A stretch of DNA of 64,000 nucleotides from Clostridium ganghwense (lineage in GTDB: Bacteria > Bacillota > Clostridia > Clostridiales > Clostridiaceae). Every line of letters begins with the position of its first letter. Position 1 is the stretch's first letter. Positions 1-10,778 of this stretch are shown here, one piece after another. The notes beneath the pieces are model-generated. The model made no database searches. It saw nothing but the letters and a program-made list of their open reading frames with translations, and had not been told where the DNA came from. The DNA is taken from contig NZ_JAPQES010000001.1 in NCBI RefSeq assembly GCF_026735165.1, forward strand, positions 930,001 to 994,000. The letters run 5' to 3'. The position numbers and the translations under genes were made by a program.

Positions 1-449
1 TAATATTGTTTTTGTAAATTTTCCACTTTAAAATTAATATTGAATCCTTGAGCTAAAGTATATTTTTTTAAAAATTTACTATCCATCACCTTAATCTTAT
101 CATTTCTCATTCTAGATTTTAAAATCATTATTATTTTCATATCTTTTCCTTGGTTAATAGTATGGACAAACATAACCTTGTCACATATTATAGTATACTT
201 GCCTCTCCAAAGACCATTTTTAATTTTCATATTGTTTCTATATTCAAATTTTAATATTTCTTTATGCGTACGTGTTAATATAGTAATGATTATTAAAAAT
301 TCTATAATTAATAGATATGCTATGAAGAAAAAGGAGAATCTTTTGGTCAAAACTACCGTAATTGGAAGAAATAAAAAAATAAAGCTCATAGATAGCCAAA
401 ATCTTTTAAAAGACTTTTTCTGCTTTCTAATTGCTTTATTTATATTCAT
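1..449 (-). CDS. Hypothetical two-helix membrane protein, C-terminus cut by window edge
   Basis: The minus-strand frame stays open from an ATG at 449 to the window edge (149 codons, no stop). A good ribosome binding site (GAGGTG, 6 bases before the ATG) supports the start. The protein begins with a basic stretch (NINKAIRKQKKSFKR), then two hydrophobic helices at about residues 17-34 and 39-58, then a basic, mostly hydrophilic domain. It sits just downstream of prfA in the same direction, 33 bases after the prfA stop, so the two may share a transcript. I do not recognise the family. The topology suggests a small membrane-anchored protein with a cytoplasmic domain. The opposite-strand frame over the same DNA has no ribosome binding site and is not favoured. 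Confidence 0.7.
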   Translation of the reverse strand, partial: MNINKAIRKQKKSFKRFWLSMSFIFLFLPITVVLTKRFSFFFIAYLLIIEFLIIITILTRTHKEILKFEYRNNMKIKNGLWRGKYTIICDKVMFVHTINQGKDMKIIMILKSRMRNDKIKVMDSKFLKKYTLAQGFNINFKVENLQKQY

Positions 450-482
450 AATTACACCTCAATAAAAACTTTATTTTTAGGT

Positions 483-1559
483 TTATTCATTATTTCCCAT
501 TGATTTCATTTTTTCAGCTTGTTCAACAGTTATCAACGCATCTATTACTTCATCCATATCTCCATCAAGATAAGAATCTAATTTGTATAAAGTAAGTCCT
601 ATTCTATGATCTGTTATTCTTCCTTGAGGATAATTGTAAGTTCTTATTCTTTCACTTCTATCTCCTGAACCAACTTGACTCTTTCTATCAGCTGCTATTC
701 CTGCATTTCTTTCTGCTTCTGCTTTTTCAAAAAGTCTAGCTTTTAATACCTTTAACGCTTTTTCTTTATTTTTAAGCTGTGACTTTTCATCTTGACATGA
801 TACTACAATTCCTGTTGGCAAGTGAGTCATTCTAACTGCAGAGTCTGTAGTATTTACGCACTGTCCACCATTTCCAGATGCTCTAAACACATCTACTTTT
901 ATATCGTTAGGATCTATGTGTATATCAACATCATCAACTTCTGGTAATACAGCTACAGTTGCTGTAGATGTGTGTATTCTTCCACTTGATTCAGTATCAG
1001 GTACTCTTTGAACTCTATGAACTCCACTTTCAAATTTCATTTTACTATAAGCTGCATCCCCTCTTAGCATGAATACAACTTCTTTAAATCCACCAATATC
1101 CGTTTCATTAGCACTGATAAACTCACTTTTCCATCCATGACGTTCAGCATATCTAGTATACATTCTGAAAAGATTAGCAGCAAATAATGCAGCTTCATCT
1201 CCACCTGCTCCACCTCTTATTTCAATAAATACATTTTTATCATCATTAGGATCCTTAGGAAGTAGTAATATTTTCAATTCTTCTTCGTATTGAGTTTTAG
1301 CTTCTTCAAGTTCTTTTATCTCTTCTTGAAGCATTTCTTTAAGTTCTCTATCATTCTCTTCTTGAAGCATTTCTTTATCAGCATCTAAATCTTCTAAAGC
1401 CTTTTTGTATTCCTTATACTTATTAACTATTACTTCTAATTCAGCATGCTCTTTGCATAACTTTCTCCACTCATTTTGATTAGCCATAACTGATGGGTCA
1501 CTAATTTTTATAGATAATTCCTCATACTTATTTTCTATAAACTCTAGTTTATCTAACAT
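483..1559 (-). CDS. prfA: Peptide chain release factor 1
   Basis: Class I release factor that reads UAA and UAG and triggers peptidyl-tRNA hydrolysis on the ribosome. At 358 residues it is normal length for RF1. The N-terminal third is the coiled-coil region. The codon-recognition tripeptide of RF1 (PxT) appears as PDT in [14 protein letters not shown], and the catalytic GGQ appears in [13 protein letters not shown] at about residue 230. PxT rather than SPF marks RF1, not RF2. prmC, which methylates the GGQ glutamine, lies 86 bases upstream in the same direction, the usual pairing. Confidence 0.98.
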   Translation of the reverse strand: MLDKLEFIENKYEELSIKISDPSVMANQNEWRKLCKEHAELEVIVNKYKEYKKALEDLDADKEMLQEENDRELKEMLQEEIKELEEAKTQYEEELKILLLPKDPNDDKNVFIEIRGGAGGDEAALFAANLFRMYTRYAERHGWKSEFISANETDIGGFKEVVFMLRGDAAYSKMKFESGVHRVQRVPDTESSGRIHTSTATVAVLPEVDDVDIHIDPNDIKVDVFRASGNGGQCVNTTDSAVRMTHLPTGIVVSCQDEKSQLKNKEKALKVLKARLFEKAEAERNAGIAADRKSQVGSGDRSERIRTYNYPQGRITDHRIGLTLYKLDSYLDGDMDEVIDALITVEQAEKMKSMGNNE

Positions 1560-1645
1560 TGATTTATCACTCCGTATTCATATTTTCACATTTTAATATT
1601 ATATCACAATTATATAGCAGTTGACAATTGACAGCTTCTAACACT

Positions 1646-2500
1646 TTAGTTTTTCAACCTTCCTATAACTACTCTATCTAATCCAGCCAAATCTTTAATG
1701 CATTTTACTTCTTTAAATCCATTCTCAATCAAAATATTTTGTACATCTTCTTTTTGGTCATGACCTATTTCAAATCCTATCATTCCATCTTGATTTAGAA
1801 CCCTTAAACTTTGTTCTGTTATCCTTCTATAAAACTCTAATCCATCTTCTCCACCACAAAGAGCGATGTATGGTTCATAATCTTTAACATCTTCCATAAG
1901 AGTAGGAATAACTTCTTTCCTAATATATGGAGGATTAGACAAAACCACATCAAACTTTCTTTTGTTATGTATAGCTTCTTCTAATAAATCACTTTTATAA
2001 CATTTTATTCTATCTTGAAGCATAAATTTATTTATATTTTCCAAAGTAACTTCATAAGCTATTTCTGATATGTCATAGCAACAAATCTTAGTATCGTCCA
2101 AAATTTTTCCTACTGAAATTCCAATAGCACCACTCCCACAACACACATCACAAATTTCTGTATAATTATTTTCTTTTATTTTCTCCAATGCTTCTTCTAC
2201 TAAAATTTCAGTATCACTTCTAGGAATAAGAATTCCCTGTCTTACATTAAAATTTATACCCATAAATTCACATTCACCTAATATATACTTTACAGGCATT
2301 TTATTTTTTCGAAGTTCTATTAAATCAAAATATTCTTTTGAAGTTTCTTCATGAATTTCTAAATCCCTGTTTAACATTATAAACATTTTATCCCTCTTTA
2401 AAACCTTCTGAAGTAAAAGTTGAGCATCCAGCATATACGTTTCTATATTTTCAACTTTTAAAATATCATATGCTTTTATTAGCAAATCACCTATTTTCAA
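1646..2500 (-). CDS. prmC: Release factor glutamine N5-methyltransferase
   Basis: SAM-dependent methyltransferase that modifies the GGQ glutamine of release factors; its target prfA follows directly. The methyltransferase core shows the SAM-binding glycine loop (CDVCCGSGAIGIS) and the signature NPPY (DVVLSNPPYIRK) that binds the glutamine side chain. I place the start at a TTG (2500), preceded by AAAGGAG at good spacing and followed by KIGDLLIKAYDIL, a typical PrmC N-terminus, giving 284 residues. The frame stays open upstream to 2593, but that extension would translate through the hairpin at 2549-2578, which looks like the yqhQ terminator. Confidence 0.95.
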   Translation of the reverse strand: MKIGDLLIKAYDILKVENIETYMLDAQLLLQKVLKRDKMFIMLNRDLEIHEETSKEYFDLIELRKNKMPVKYILGECEFMGINFNVRQGILIPRSDTEILVEEALEKIKENNYTEICDVCCGSGAIGISVGKILDDTKICCYDISEIAYEVTLENINKFMLQDRIKCYKSDLLEEAIHNKRKFDVVLSNPPYIRKEVIPTLMEDVKDYEPYIALCGGEDGLEFYRRITEQSLRVLNQDGMIGFEIGHDQKEDVQNILIENGFKEVKCIKDLAGLDRVVIGRLKN

Positions 2501-2548
2501 AATAACACTCCTTTCTAAATAAACACCTAAACACAAATTTATATGATT

Positions 2549-2578
2549 AAAAATCACTTGCAAAAGCAAGTGATTTTT
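2549..2578 (-). terminator. Intrinsic terminator after yqhQ
   Basis: Perfect 13-bp stem (arms 2549-2561 and 2566-2578) with a 4-base loop; read on the minus strand the second arm ends in five T. It lies 25 bases after the yqhQ stop and before the prmC ribosome binding site, so yqhQ and prmC are probably partly uncoupled. It also argues against the long upstream start for prmC. Confidence 0.8.
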
Positions 2579-2603
2579 AATCATATATTCCATTCTTATA
2601 CTT

Positions 2604-3665
2604 TTATAGTATTTTACTTTCTAGTATTGAGTCATTTTGTTTTTCAAAATTTATATCTTCATTATTTATTTCTTCATTAAGAATAACTTTTTCATTCTCT
2701 TCTAATTCAATATTTTCTATATCGCTGGCTTTTTCCTTTATGCTTTCTACTGTTTCTATCCCTTCTGCTACCTTCAGAGATACTATAGCAACCTCTAATT
2801 GACTTAAATCCGGTTCTCTAGTTGTAAGTTTTTGAAGCATAAGCCCTGGATATGCCAATATGTTTGAAAGTGCACCCTCACTTTTTCCCATCCATCTTAT
2901 AAGTTCATAAGTTATCCCTGAAACTACTGGTAGTAGAACTATTCTATAAATAATTCTCTCTCCAATTGAATTCCAAGGTGTTAAAGAAAATAAAATTATG
3001 CTTACTGTCATTACTAAAAATAAAAAATTAGTACCACATCTTGGATGTAATCTTTCCTGTTTCTGAGCATTTTTCGGTATTAATTCTACATCTTTTTCAT
3101 AACAAAATATAGTTTTATGTTCTGCTCCGTGATATTGAAAAACCCTCTTTATATCTTCCATTTTTCCTATAATGTATATATATATTAAAAATATACTAAC
3201 TCTTATAAGCCCCTCAAAAATATTTAAGACTAAATTATTTTGTATATTTATTTTTTTGAATGCACTAGCTGCAAAGGTTGGAAGTATAAAAAATAATAAA
3301 ACTGAAAACATAAGTGAAAGTATAAGTGAAAAACCCATTATTACATCATTAGTTTTATCCTTAAATACACTTTCTACCCATTTATCAAGCTTTGATGGTT
3401 TTTCTTCGCCATCTTCTTCTTCAAAAAATGAAGCCGAATAATTTAATGTTTTAATTCCTAGAATTAAAGAATCAATAAGAGTAATAAATCCTCTTATTAT
3501 TGGAAGTGAAAAAAATTTATTTCTTTTAGAAAGTGGTGTACTTTCTTCAAAATCAACTTCTATTTCCCCATTAGTTTTTCTTACAGCAGTAGCAACTCCT
3601 TTGCATCCTCTCATCATTACACCTTCAATTACCGCTTGCCCTCCAACAGAACACTTCTTTTTCAT
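2604..3665 (-). CDS. yqhQ: DUF1385 (YqhQ-like) membrane protein
   Basis: Conserved Firmicutes membrane protein of the DUF1385 family; molecular role unproven. The N-terminus KKKCSVGGQAVIEGVMMRGC is the family signature. A soluble N-terminal part is followed by hydrophobic segments around residues 60-75, 105-130, 145-170 and 215-250, with the family motif FQYHGAEHKTIFCYE between them and RLHPRCGTNFLF after it. The C-terminal 60 residues are acidic and low complexity. The start at 3665 is chosen because AGAGGTG lies just before it; an in-frame ATG 8 codons upstream lacks a site. It is next to prmC, as in many clostridia. Confidence 0.93.
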   Translation of the reverse strand: MKKKCSVGGQAVIEGVMMRGCKGVATAVRKTNGEIEVDFEESTPLSKRNKFFSLPIIRGFITLIDSLILGIKTLNYSASFFEEEDGEEKPSKLDKWVESVFKDKTNDVIMGFSLILSLMFSVLLFFILPTFAASAFKKINIQNNLVLNIFEGLIRVSIFLIYIYIIGKMEDIKRVFQYHGAEHKTIFCYEKDVELIPKNAQKQERLHPRCGTNFLFLVMTVSIILFSLTPWNSIGERIIYRIVLLPVVSGITYELIRWMGKSEGALSNILAYPGLMLQKLTTREPDLSQLEVAIVSLKVAEGIETVESIKEKASDIENIELEENEKVILNEEINNEDINFEKQNDSILESKIL

Positions 3666-3777
3666 ATAAACACCTCTTTTCACATACAACTATAGGCTTC
3701 CGTAGCTTTAATGATACAATACTTCTTCTTATTTTTCAAAGAAATTCATTCTTAATATTGTTACATAAATGTAAATT

Positions 3778-4386
3778 TTACAAATCACTCTTTTTTTCAC
3801 TATACTTTTGTTTATATTCAAAATAGCAGCTTGCACAAAGTGATTGATACTCAATATTATCCTGATGATCTATAGCTATTTGCTTGCCTTCAAATACAAA
3901 TTCATCATTTATTTTTCTTCCATTTAACACAGCTTTTTTACCACAAGTACAAATTGTTTTTAGTTCTTCTATACTATGTGCTAATAAAAGCAGTCTTGAA
4001 CTTCCTTCAAACCCATTCATTTGAAAGTCAGTACGAAGTCCATAACAAATTGTTGGTATATCCATTGTTACAGCAATTTCAAATAATTGATCGATTTGAT
4101 TTTTTGTGAAAAATTGCACTTCATCTGCTAATATGCAATCAATTTTTCCTTTCTCCTCAGTCCACTTTTCCACCTCATTACATATATTTTCATCTTTAGA
4201 TAAAATCATGTCCACATTTCTTTTAACACCAAGCCTTGATACTACTTTGTTTCCACCTTTTGTGTCAGTTTCTGGTTTAATAATTATAACTTTCATTCCT
4301 CTTTCTTCATAGTTATGCGCTACCTGCAATAAGTTAGTTGATTTTCCGCTATTCATTGCTCCATATCTAAAATAAAGTTTACTCAT
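3778..4386 (-). CDS. tdk: Thymidine kinase
   Basis: Cytosolic thymidine kinase of the Tdk type, which phosphorylates thymidine to TMP in the salvage pathway. The ATP P-loop GAMNSGKST is at residues 9-17, the Walker B-like DEVQFF at about 88, and the lasso region near YQSLC. Zinc ligands appear as CTCGKK and CASCYF, the usual four-cysteine structural zinc site. At 202 residues it is normal length. It diverges from rpmE across a 277-bp intergenic region. Confidence 0.96.
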   Translation of the reverse strand: MSKLYFRYGAMNSGKSTNLLQVAHNYEERGMKVIIIKPETDTKGGNKVVSRLGVKRNVDMILSKDENICNEVEKWTEEKGKIDCILADEVQFFTKNQIDQLFEIAVTMDIPTICYGLRTDFQMNGFEGSSRLLLLAHSIEELKTICTCGKKAVLNGRKINDEFVFEGKQIAIDHQDNIEYQSLCASCYFEYKQKYSEKKSDL

Positions 4387-4565
4387 ATTATTTATGCCTC
4401 CATTATTTCGTTCTACTATATTAATTTACTAATTTATTTTACATTTATAGATATCTAATTTCAATATTTAAAATTGGATATCTAATTAAAATTTAACAAT
4501 GTAATAATTTAAATTTCACATGCGATTTTTTATAATTTATCCCTTGAAAAAACTCTTTCAAATTG

Positions 4566-4594
4566 TTGCTATTTTATAACCCTTGTGTTATAAT
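4566..4594 (+). promoter_or_regulatory. Sigma-A-type promoter of rpmE
   Basis: TTGCTA (4566-4571), a 17-base spacer, then a consensus TATAAT (4589-4594). Predicted start near 4601, leaving a 60-nt leader before the rpmE ATG. A second weaker candidate starts with TTGACA at 4603. Confidence 0.65.
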
Positions 4595-4663
4595 TTTAAG
4601 AGTTGACAATGCGGTTTGAATTATTCTAATAAAGAATAATCTTTATAAGCGAGGTGAAACAAA

Positions 4664-4870
4664 ATGAAAGAAGGTTTACATCCTGAATATAATCATGACG
4701 CAGTAGTTAAATGCGCATGTGGAAATACTTTCACTACAGGTTCTACTAAAAAAGAACTTAAAGTTGATGTATGTTCTCAATGTCATCCTTTCTACACTGG
4801 AAAGCAAAAGATTTTAGACACAGGCGGAAGAGTAGAAAAGTTCATGAAGAAATACAACTTAAAGAAATAA
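4664..4870 (+). CDS. rpmE: 50S ribosomal protein L31
   Basis: Large-subunit ribosomal protein L31, 68 residues. It starts [10 protein letters not shown] and carries the zinc-binding cysteines of the C+ form (CACGNTF and [11 protein letters not shown]), then the conserved HPFYTGKQK...GRVEKF. Ribosome binding site GAGGTG 7 bases before the ATG. It is the only plus-strand gene among these housekeeping genes and converges on rho. In Firmicutes with two L31 types, the zinc form is used when zinc is plentiful; this window has one copy. Confidence 0.97.
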   Translation: MKEGLHPEYNHDAVVKCACGNTFTTGSTKKELKVDVCSQCHPFYTGKQKILDTGGRVEKFMKKYNLKK

Positions 4871-4884
4871 AAAAGTTTTCTTTA

Positions 4885-4917
4885 AAAAATGGGAAAGATT
4901 TTATCTTTCCCATTTTT
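4885..4917. terminator. Bidirectional terminator of rpmE overlapping the end of rho
   Basis: Perfect 15-bp stem (4885-4899 with 4903-4917) and a 3-base loop, with A and T tracts at both feet so it can work in both directions. The right arm is the last five codons of rho (EKWER-stop), so rho translation runs through the rpmE terminator. Confidence 0.85.
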
Positions 4918-6304
4918 CTTTGCTAAACATATCTAAAAATTCTCTATTACTCTTTGTTTTACTCATTAAACCAATTAATTTTTCAGTTATATTTCCTATA
5001 TTTCCTTCATTGTACATAACTTTTCTTATTCTAAATGAAGCATCTAATTCTTCTTTTGAAAGCAATAAATCTTCTCTTCTTGTTCCTGATTTATAAATAT
5101 CTATAGCTGGGAAAATTCTTCTTTCTTCAAGTTTTCTATTTAGATGAACTTCCATATTTCCTGTTCCCTTAAACTCTTCAAAAATCATATCATCCATTCT
5201 GCTTCCTGTATCAACCAAAGCAGTTGCAAGAATTGTAAGGCTTCCACCTTCTTCAATGTTTCTTGCTGCTCCAAAGAATTTTTTAGGCATTATCAAAGCT
5301 CCTGGATCTAGTCCACCTGATAAAGTTCTTCCTGTTGGATTAATAGTCAAATTATATGCTCTTGCTAGTCTTGTTAAACTATCTAAAAGAACTATAACAT
5401 CCTGTCCTTGTTCAACCATTCGTTTCGCTCTTTCAAGAACCATGTATGCAACCTTTGTATGATGTTCTGGTTCTTCATCAAAAGTTGAGTATATAACTTC
5501 ACCATTAATAGATCTCTGCATATCAGTTACCTCTTCTGGTCTTTCATCTATTAAAAGAACTATCAATTTAGATTCTGGATGATTTTTAGATATGCTATGG
5601 GCTACTTTCTTAAGAAGTGTAGTTTTACCTGCCTTAGGCGGTGCAACTATTATACCTCTTTGCCCCTTACCTATCGGAGAAATTATGTCCATTAATCTTG
5701 AAGATAAATCTACTTGACTAGTTTCTAGTCTTAATCTTTCTGTTGGATAGATAGGCGTTAAAGTTTCAAATTTCTTTCTTCCCACAGCTTTTTCTGGATT
5801 TTCTCCATTTATCTTTTGAACATATAAAAGAGCTTGAAATTTTTCTCCTTCTTTTGCTGTTCTAACCTTTCCTTCTACTTCATCACCTGTTTTTAAGTTA
5901 AATCTTCTTATTTGTGAAGGTGAAACATAGATATCCTTAGGGCCTGTTAAATAATTTTCTCCTCTTAGAAATCCATAATTATTATTTTCTATGATTTCTA
6001 AAACCCCTTTTGCAGTATTAGATTCATGTATCATTTCTTTAAGATTTTTCTCTTTTCCTTCATTATTTTCTGTTTCAGTTTGATTTGCATTTTGTTTAGT
6101 TTCTTCTACATCTCTATGTACAACTTTAGGACTAATTTTTTCTCTTAATATCGTTCCATCTTTATTTATGGATGCAGGAGAATTCTCACCTATACACTTA
6201 ATTAGTTCTGCCTTTTTCAGCTTAGAACTTCCTTTAATCCCTAATTCTTTAGCTATTTTTTTTAGTTCGACAACCGTCATACTTTCTAACTCTTTGTTTG
6301 TCAA
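4901..6304 (-). CDS. rho: Transcription termination factor Rho
   Basis: Hexameric RNA-dependent ATPase helicase that ends transcription at untranslated RNA. N-terminal Rho domain ([13 protein letters not shown]) at about residues 8-40, a charged linker of about 60 residues, the cold-shock-like RNA-binding domain ([20 protein letters not shown]...[12 protein letters not shown]) around residues 100-170, then the ATPase with Walker [13 protein letters not shown], Walker [15 protein letters not shown] and the R-loop. The start is TTG at 6304, seven bases after GGAGGTG; the ATG codons upstream lie before or inside that site. 467 residues. Its stop overlaps the rpmE terminator. Confidence 0.97.
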   Translation of the reverse strand: MTNKELESMTVVELKKIAKELGIKGSSKLKKAELIKCIGENSPASINKDGTILREKISPKVVHRDVEETKQNANQTETENNEGKEKNLKEMIHESNTAKGVLEIIENNNYGFLRGENYLTGPKDIYVSPSQIRRFNLKTGDEVEGKVRTAKEGEKFQALLYVQKINGENPEKAVGRKKFETLTPIYPTERLRLETSQVDLSSRLMDIISPIGKGQRGIIVAPPKAGKTTLLKKVAHSISKNHPESKLIVLLIDERPEEVTDMQRSINGEVIYSTFDEEPEHHTKVAYMVLERAKRMVEQGQDVIVLLDSLTRLARAYNLTINPTGRTLSGGLDPGALIMPKKFFGAARNIEEGGSLTILATALVDTGSRMDDMIFEEFKGTGNMEVHLNRKLEERRIFPAIDIYKSGTRREDLLLSKEELDASFRIRKVMYNEGNIGNITEKLIGLMSKTKSNREFLDMFSKEKWER

Positions 6305-6432
6305 AAATAGCACCTCCATATTCAATTTATTATTTATATTTAACCTTTGGGAAATAATTGACAGAGAAATATTTGAAAGGTATTACCTTTTAGATTATAA
6401 CCTATTTTTTATTTTTTATCTACTTTTTTCAC

Positions 6433-6470
6433 AAAAAAGTAATCTGAACATAAATTCCCCTTCAGATTAC
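6433..6470 (-). terminator. Terminator after the zinc-ribbon-like hypothetical gene
   Basis: 10-bp stem GTAATCTGAA/TTCAGATTAC (6439-6448 and 6461-6470), followed on the minus strand by six T (6433-6438). Lies between the stop at 6533 and the rho start. Confidence 0.8.
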
Positions 6471-6532
6471 CTAATAATATTTCATAGTTAATTTTTTTAT
6501 TTTTTCACTTCTTTTTATACTAACTCCTTTTA

Positions 6533-6877
6533 CTAAAACATTGCATATATTTCTTTGTTTACTTCATTATATTTATTAATTTTTTCCTCAACCTTTTCAG
6601 TTTTACCTATAAAAAATATAGGCAACCCAACTTTTTCACATCCTCCGATTACCATCGTAGTCTTTATAAAATCTCCTATTCTATAGGTATAATAATGATA
6701 TTCTCCACATATAGGACATTTAACCTGAAATTCAATTTCCTTATTATTAGTGCACTTTATATTAACTAATTCAAAATATTTAGATATATTTGTTATCTCA
6801 AAAATAGATACTCTCTTTAAATCATACTGTCCAACACAATTTTTAAAAGCTACACTAACAATAGTATCCATTACCAC
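6533..6877 (-). CDS. Hypothetical protein with CPxC motif
   Basis: Small soluble protein of 114 residues, family not recognised. It contains one CPICGEYHYYTYR motif, half of a zinc-ribbon-like knuckle, at about residue 54, and a third cysteine (GGCEKVG) near 79. The frame begins with GTG 7 bases after GGAGGTG; an ATG two codons later is also possible. It stands alone between pyrG and rho with its own terminator. No membrane segment or signal peptide. Confidence 0.75.
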   Translation of the reverse strand: MVMDTIVSVAFKNCVGQYDLKRVSIFEITNISKYFELVNIKCTNNKEIEFQVKCPICGEYHYYTYRIGDFIKTTMVIGGCEKVGLPIFFIGKTEKVEEKINKYNEVNKEIYAMF

Positions 6878-6975
6878 TGATTACACCTCCATATACCAAT
6901 CTTATTTTAATAATTCTATTTGAAATTTATATTTCCTTCAAATTATATAATAATTTTTTGTAAACTATTCTATTA

Positions 6976-7191
6976 ACCAGTAGTCAGATATCAGTAACCA
7001 TTAAAGAAAGTTTTGCTAAAGCAAAACCTAAACTTAAATAAAAAAAGAGCAAGAACATAGATATTCTCTATATTCTTACTCTTTTTTTATGTTTATTTTT
7101 ACTTAATTTAATTTTTTTAATTTTCTTTTCATTTTTCTTTGTAGCTACTGGTTAGTAGTCACTAGTTACTGAATGTTGCTTCGCAACATTC
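6976..7191. repeat. Structured intergenic repeat, copy A (downstream of pyrG)
   Basis: About 215 bases that match, in reverse complement, the stretch at 52661-52870; I read the match by eye over nearly the whole length. Ordered parts: hairpin GAATGTTGC-ttc-GCAACATTC at 7171-7191, directly against the pyrG stop codon; imperfect TAACCAGT/ACTGGTTA-type repeats near each end; a central terminator-like hairpin (7045-7088, GAGCAAGAACATAGA against TCTATATTCTTACTC, with T tract); and a GGTTTTGC-type hairpin (7009-7028). No reading frame. It accounts for most of the gap between pyrG and the gene ending at 6533, and the central hairpin should end pyrG transcription. Confidence 0.75.
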
Positions 7192-8820
<1,629 letters not shown>

Positions 8821-8976
8821 TTATGTAAAAGACTCTTGACAAGTCATGCGATAACCATTATAATAGAAATTACCCTATAAAATAGTTTAATTATGCCCTA
8901 AAACATATTAACTATAATATCACATTTCTTTTTGTTATGCCAGTCTTTTTTTTGACATATTTTTATTTTTTGTATT

Positions 8977-9270
8977 TTAATTCACTTTATCAACTTTTTC
9001 TTGAACTTCAAAATAAGTTTCTCTAAACTCCTTATTAATAAGAAATTTTTCTTCACCTTTTTTTTCATTGTATTTAATAACTCTTTTATTATTTATCGAA
9101 AAATCTTGATTTATCTTATTTAAATCATCACACTTATATTTTTTCAAAAGTAAAAACAAAAGATACTTACATTCTCTATCTTTTAATATTTTATATAATT
9201 CTTCTTTTTCTATTCCTTTCATAGAACACATAATATCAATTATCTTTTCATATTTATCTTTTTGGTACAT
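8977..9270 (-). CDS. Hypothetical small charged protein
   Basis: 97 residues from the ATG at 9270, rich in Lys, Glu and Asp, predicted mostly helical (YEKIIDIMCSMKGIEKEELYKIL). I do not recognise the family; the repeated short helices with LYKILKDRECKYLLFLLLKKY might form a small helical bundle. It is the last gene of the ddl - PP-loop - DUF1934 cluster. The chosen ATG follows GAGGTGAT; a frame extension to 9321 would translate through the hairpin at 9279-9306 and has no site. Confidence 0.7.
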   Translation of the reverse strand: MYQKDKYEKIIDIMCSMKGIEKEELYKILKDRECKYLLFLLLKKYKCDDLNKINQDFSINNKRVIKYNEKKGEEKFLINKEFRETYFEVQEKVDKVN

Positions 9271-9278
9271 AAAAATCA

Positions 9279-9306
9279 CCTCATTTGAATTATTATCCAA
9301 ATGAGG
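9279..9306 (-). promoter_or_regulatory. Hairpin overlapping a ribosome binding site
   Basis: Perfect 9-bp stem CCTCATTTG/CAAATGAGG with a 10-base loop, on the minus strand. The second arm contains the GAGG of the ribosome binding site used by the gene starting at 9270, and it is followed by TGATTTTT, so it could also act as a weak terminator for the DUF1934 gene that stops at 9323. Confidence 0.6.
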
Positions 9307-9322
9307 CTTAATTAAACACATT

Positions 9323-9745
9323 TTAAATTTCCTTCGCCTTAATATCTATACTCAAAATAGTTTTTAAAGGTTTTTGTCCTCCTAAACTCATATTGTAATC
9401 TATAGAAACTTTCCCACCATCTTTATTTATATTTATATCAAGTTTATTAGTTTCTATAAGCAACTCCAAAGTTCCATAAGGAGTATCATACATAGATATA
9501 TTCTTTTTTTTATTTTTAAATTCCATTTTAGCGTTAGTTGTTCCCATTCTAATTAAACTGAACTCATCTGGCTTAATTTTTAGTGTAGTAGTAGTTCCAT
9601 CCATACCAGATAGAGCCGTTTCTTGGTAAACTGCATAGTAACAGTTTCCCTTTTCATAAAACTCTCCTTGAGTAACAACTTCTATAGCTTCATCTTCATT
9701 TCCTATTTGTTTACTCCCAACAGATATAATAGCTTTTTTACCCAT
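9323..9745 (-). CDS. DUF1934 (YwiB-like) beta-barrel protein
   Basis: 140-residue protein of the DUF1934 / YwiB family, predicted calycin-like beta barrel of unknown function. The pattern of short alternating strands (YYAVYQETALSGMDGTTTTLKI, FSLIRMG, MEFKNKKKNISMYDTPYGTLEL, KVSIDYNMSLGG) is that of the family, including the conserved TPYGTLE. It lies 17 bases after the PP-loop gene and shares its operon. No signal peptide, so cytoplasmic. Confidence 0.85.
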   Translation of the reverse strand: MGKKAIISVGSKQIGNEDEAIEVVTQGEFYEKGNCYYAVYQETALSGMDGTTTTLKIKPDEFSLIRMGTTNAKMEFKNKKKNISMYDTPYGTLELLIETNKLDININKDGGKVSIDYNMSLGGQKPLKTILSIDIKAKEI

Positions 9746-9762
9746 ACACTACCTCTCTTCCT

Positions 9763-10746
9763 CTATCCTATCATAAATTGAGCTATTTCTTCTTCAGTAG
9801 CTGGTTTTACATCAATAAACTTATCATATGGTTTAGTATATTCGCCATACATAACCTTTATCCTATCTTCATCCTTACCTTTAGAATACCTGCCTGAAAC
9901 CTTCGCTGCAAATTCTATATCTTTTTCTGTAGGCTCCCCTGTTATTATTACCATAGACCCTCTGAATTCTTTAACCAAAAATCCAGTATCTTCAGGCGTA
10001 AGAAGTTTTTTAATTTCATTAGCTTCCGCACCTGTTCTTGATGATATTATTTTACATTTTTCAGTAACTCTAAAGTGTCTTCCAAATCTCAAAAGTTCCA
10101 ATTCTCTTTCAGTTGGAGTTTTCACATACTTCAGCAATTCTCTAAGTCTTACTGAATAATTAGGTTCTGTTAATTTACATCCACCAGCTGGTGATGGATA
10201 ATCCTTTATTCCCCATTTTTCAGCAAGTTCCATTTGAACTTTTCTTCCTCTTCCTGATATTCCAAGTAATTTCTCTCTATCAACTAATCCTTTTAATTCC
10301 ATTTCAGTCTCTGGTAAAACCTTGGCACAAAGAGGTCTTAATATCTTTTCTCCAATACCTGATTCTTTTTTTACAACATTTAAAGAAGATTTATTCTGAG
10401 ACATAGGTCTTTGATTTAAAACCTCCCCAGTTATAATAAAATCCGCATCAAATTTTTCTAAAAGATTTCCCGCATCTCTCATCATCATAGCATGACAATC
10501 AATACAAGGATTCATATTTTTTCCATGTCCATGTTTAGGATTTTTAACAGTTTCCAAATGTTCTTGCGAAAAATCCACAACCTCCAAAGGTATATCTATT
10601 TGTTTAGTCATTCTTTTTGCATTTTCTGGTCCAAAAAAATACGACTTAAAGCATATACCAATAACCTCTATGCCCTGTTCTTTCACAAGCTTTGCAGCTA
10701 GTATACTGTCTAATCCCCCTGATATAAGCGCTAATGCTCTTGTCAT
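9763..10746 (-). CDS. PP-loop ATPase, ThiI/MnmA-like tRNA sulfurtransferase relative
   Basis: 327 residues. The PP-loop ALISGGLDSILAAK at residues 6-18 binds and cleaves ATP, as in enzymes that adenylate tRNA before thiolation. A conserved NPCIDCHAMM at about residue 80 supplies two cysteines like those in MnmA/ThiI-type enzymes, and SPAGGCKLTEP near 180 supplies another. The C-terminal part (residues 200-327) resembles the domain fused to ThiI-like proteins in many anaerobes. The substrate cannot be told from sequence. It has no THUMP domain, so it is not the canonical ThiI, which is present at 37277. Operon with ddl (32-base gap) and DUF1934. Confidence 0.75.
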   Translation of the reverse strand: MTRALALISGGLDSILAAKLVKEQGIEVIGICFKSYFFGPENAKRMTKQIDIPLEVVDFSQEHLETVKNPKHGHGKNMNPCIDCHAMMMRDAGNLLEKFDADFIITGEVLNQRPMSQNKSSLNVVKKESGIGEKILRPLCAKVLPETEMELKGLVDREKLLGISGRGRKVQMELAEKWGIKDYPSPAGGCKLTEPNYSVRLRELLKYVKTPTERELELLRFGRHFRVTEKCKIISSRTGAEANEIKKLLTPEDTGFLVKEFRGSMVIITGEPTEKDIEFAAKVSGRYSKGKDEDRIKVMYGEYTKPYDKFIDVKPATEEEIAQFMIG

Positions 10747-10778
10747 AAATTTCTCCTTTCAAATCTTAAACTTATATA

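Noticed and set aside
178-465. Plus-strand open frame of about 95 codons at the left edge
   Set aside because: No ribosome binding site, odd composition, and it lies opposite a better frame (1-449 minus) with GAGGTG before its ATG.
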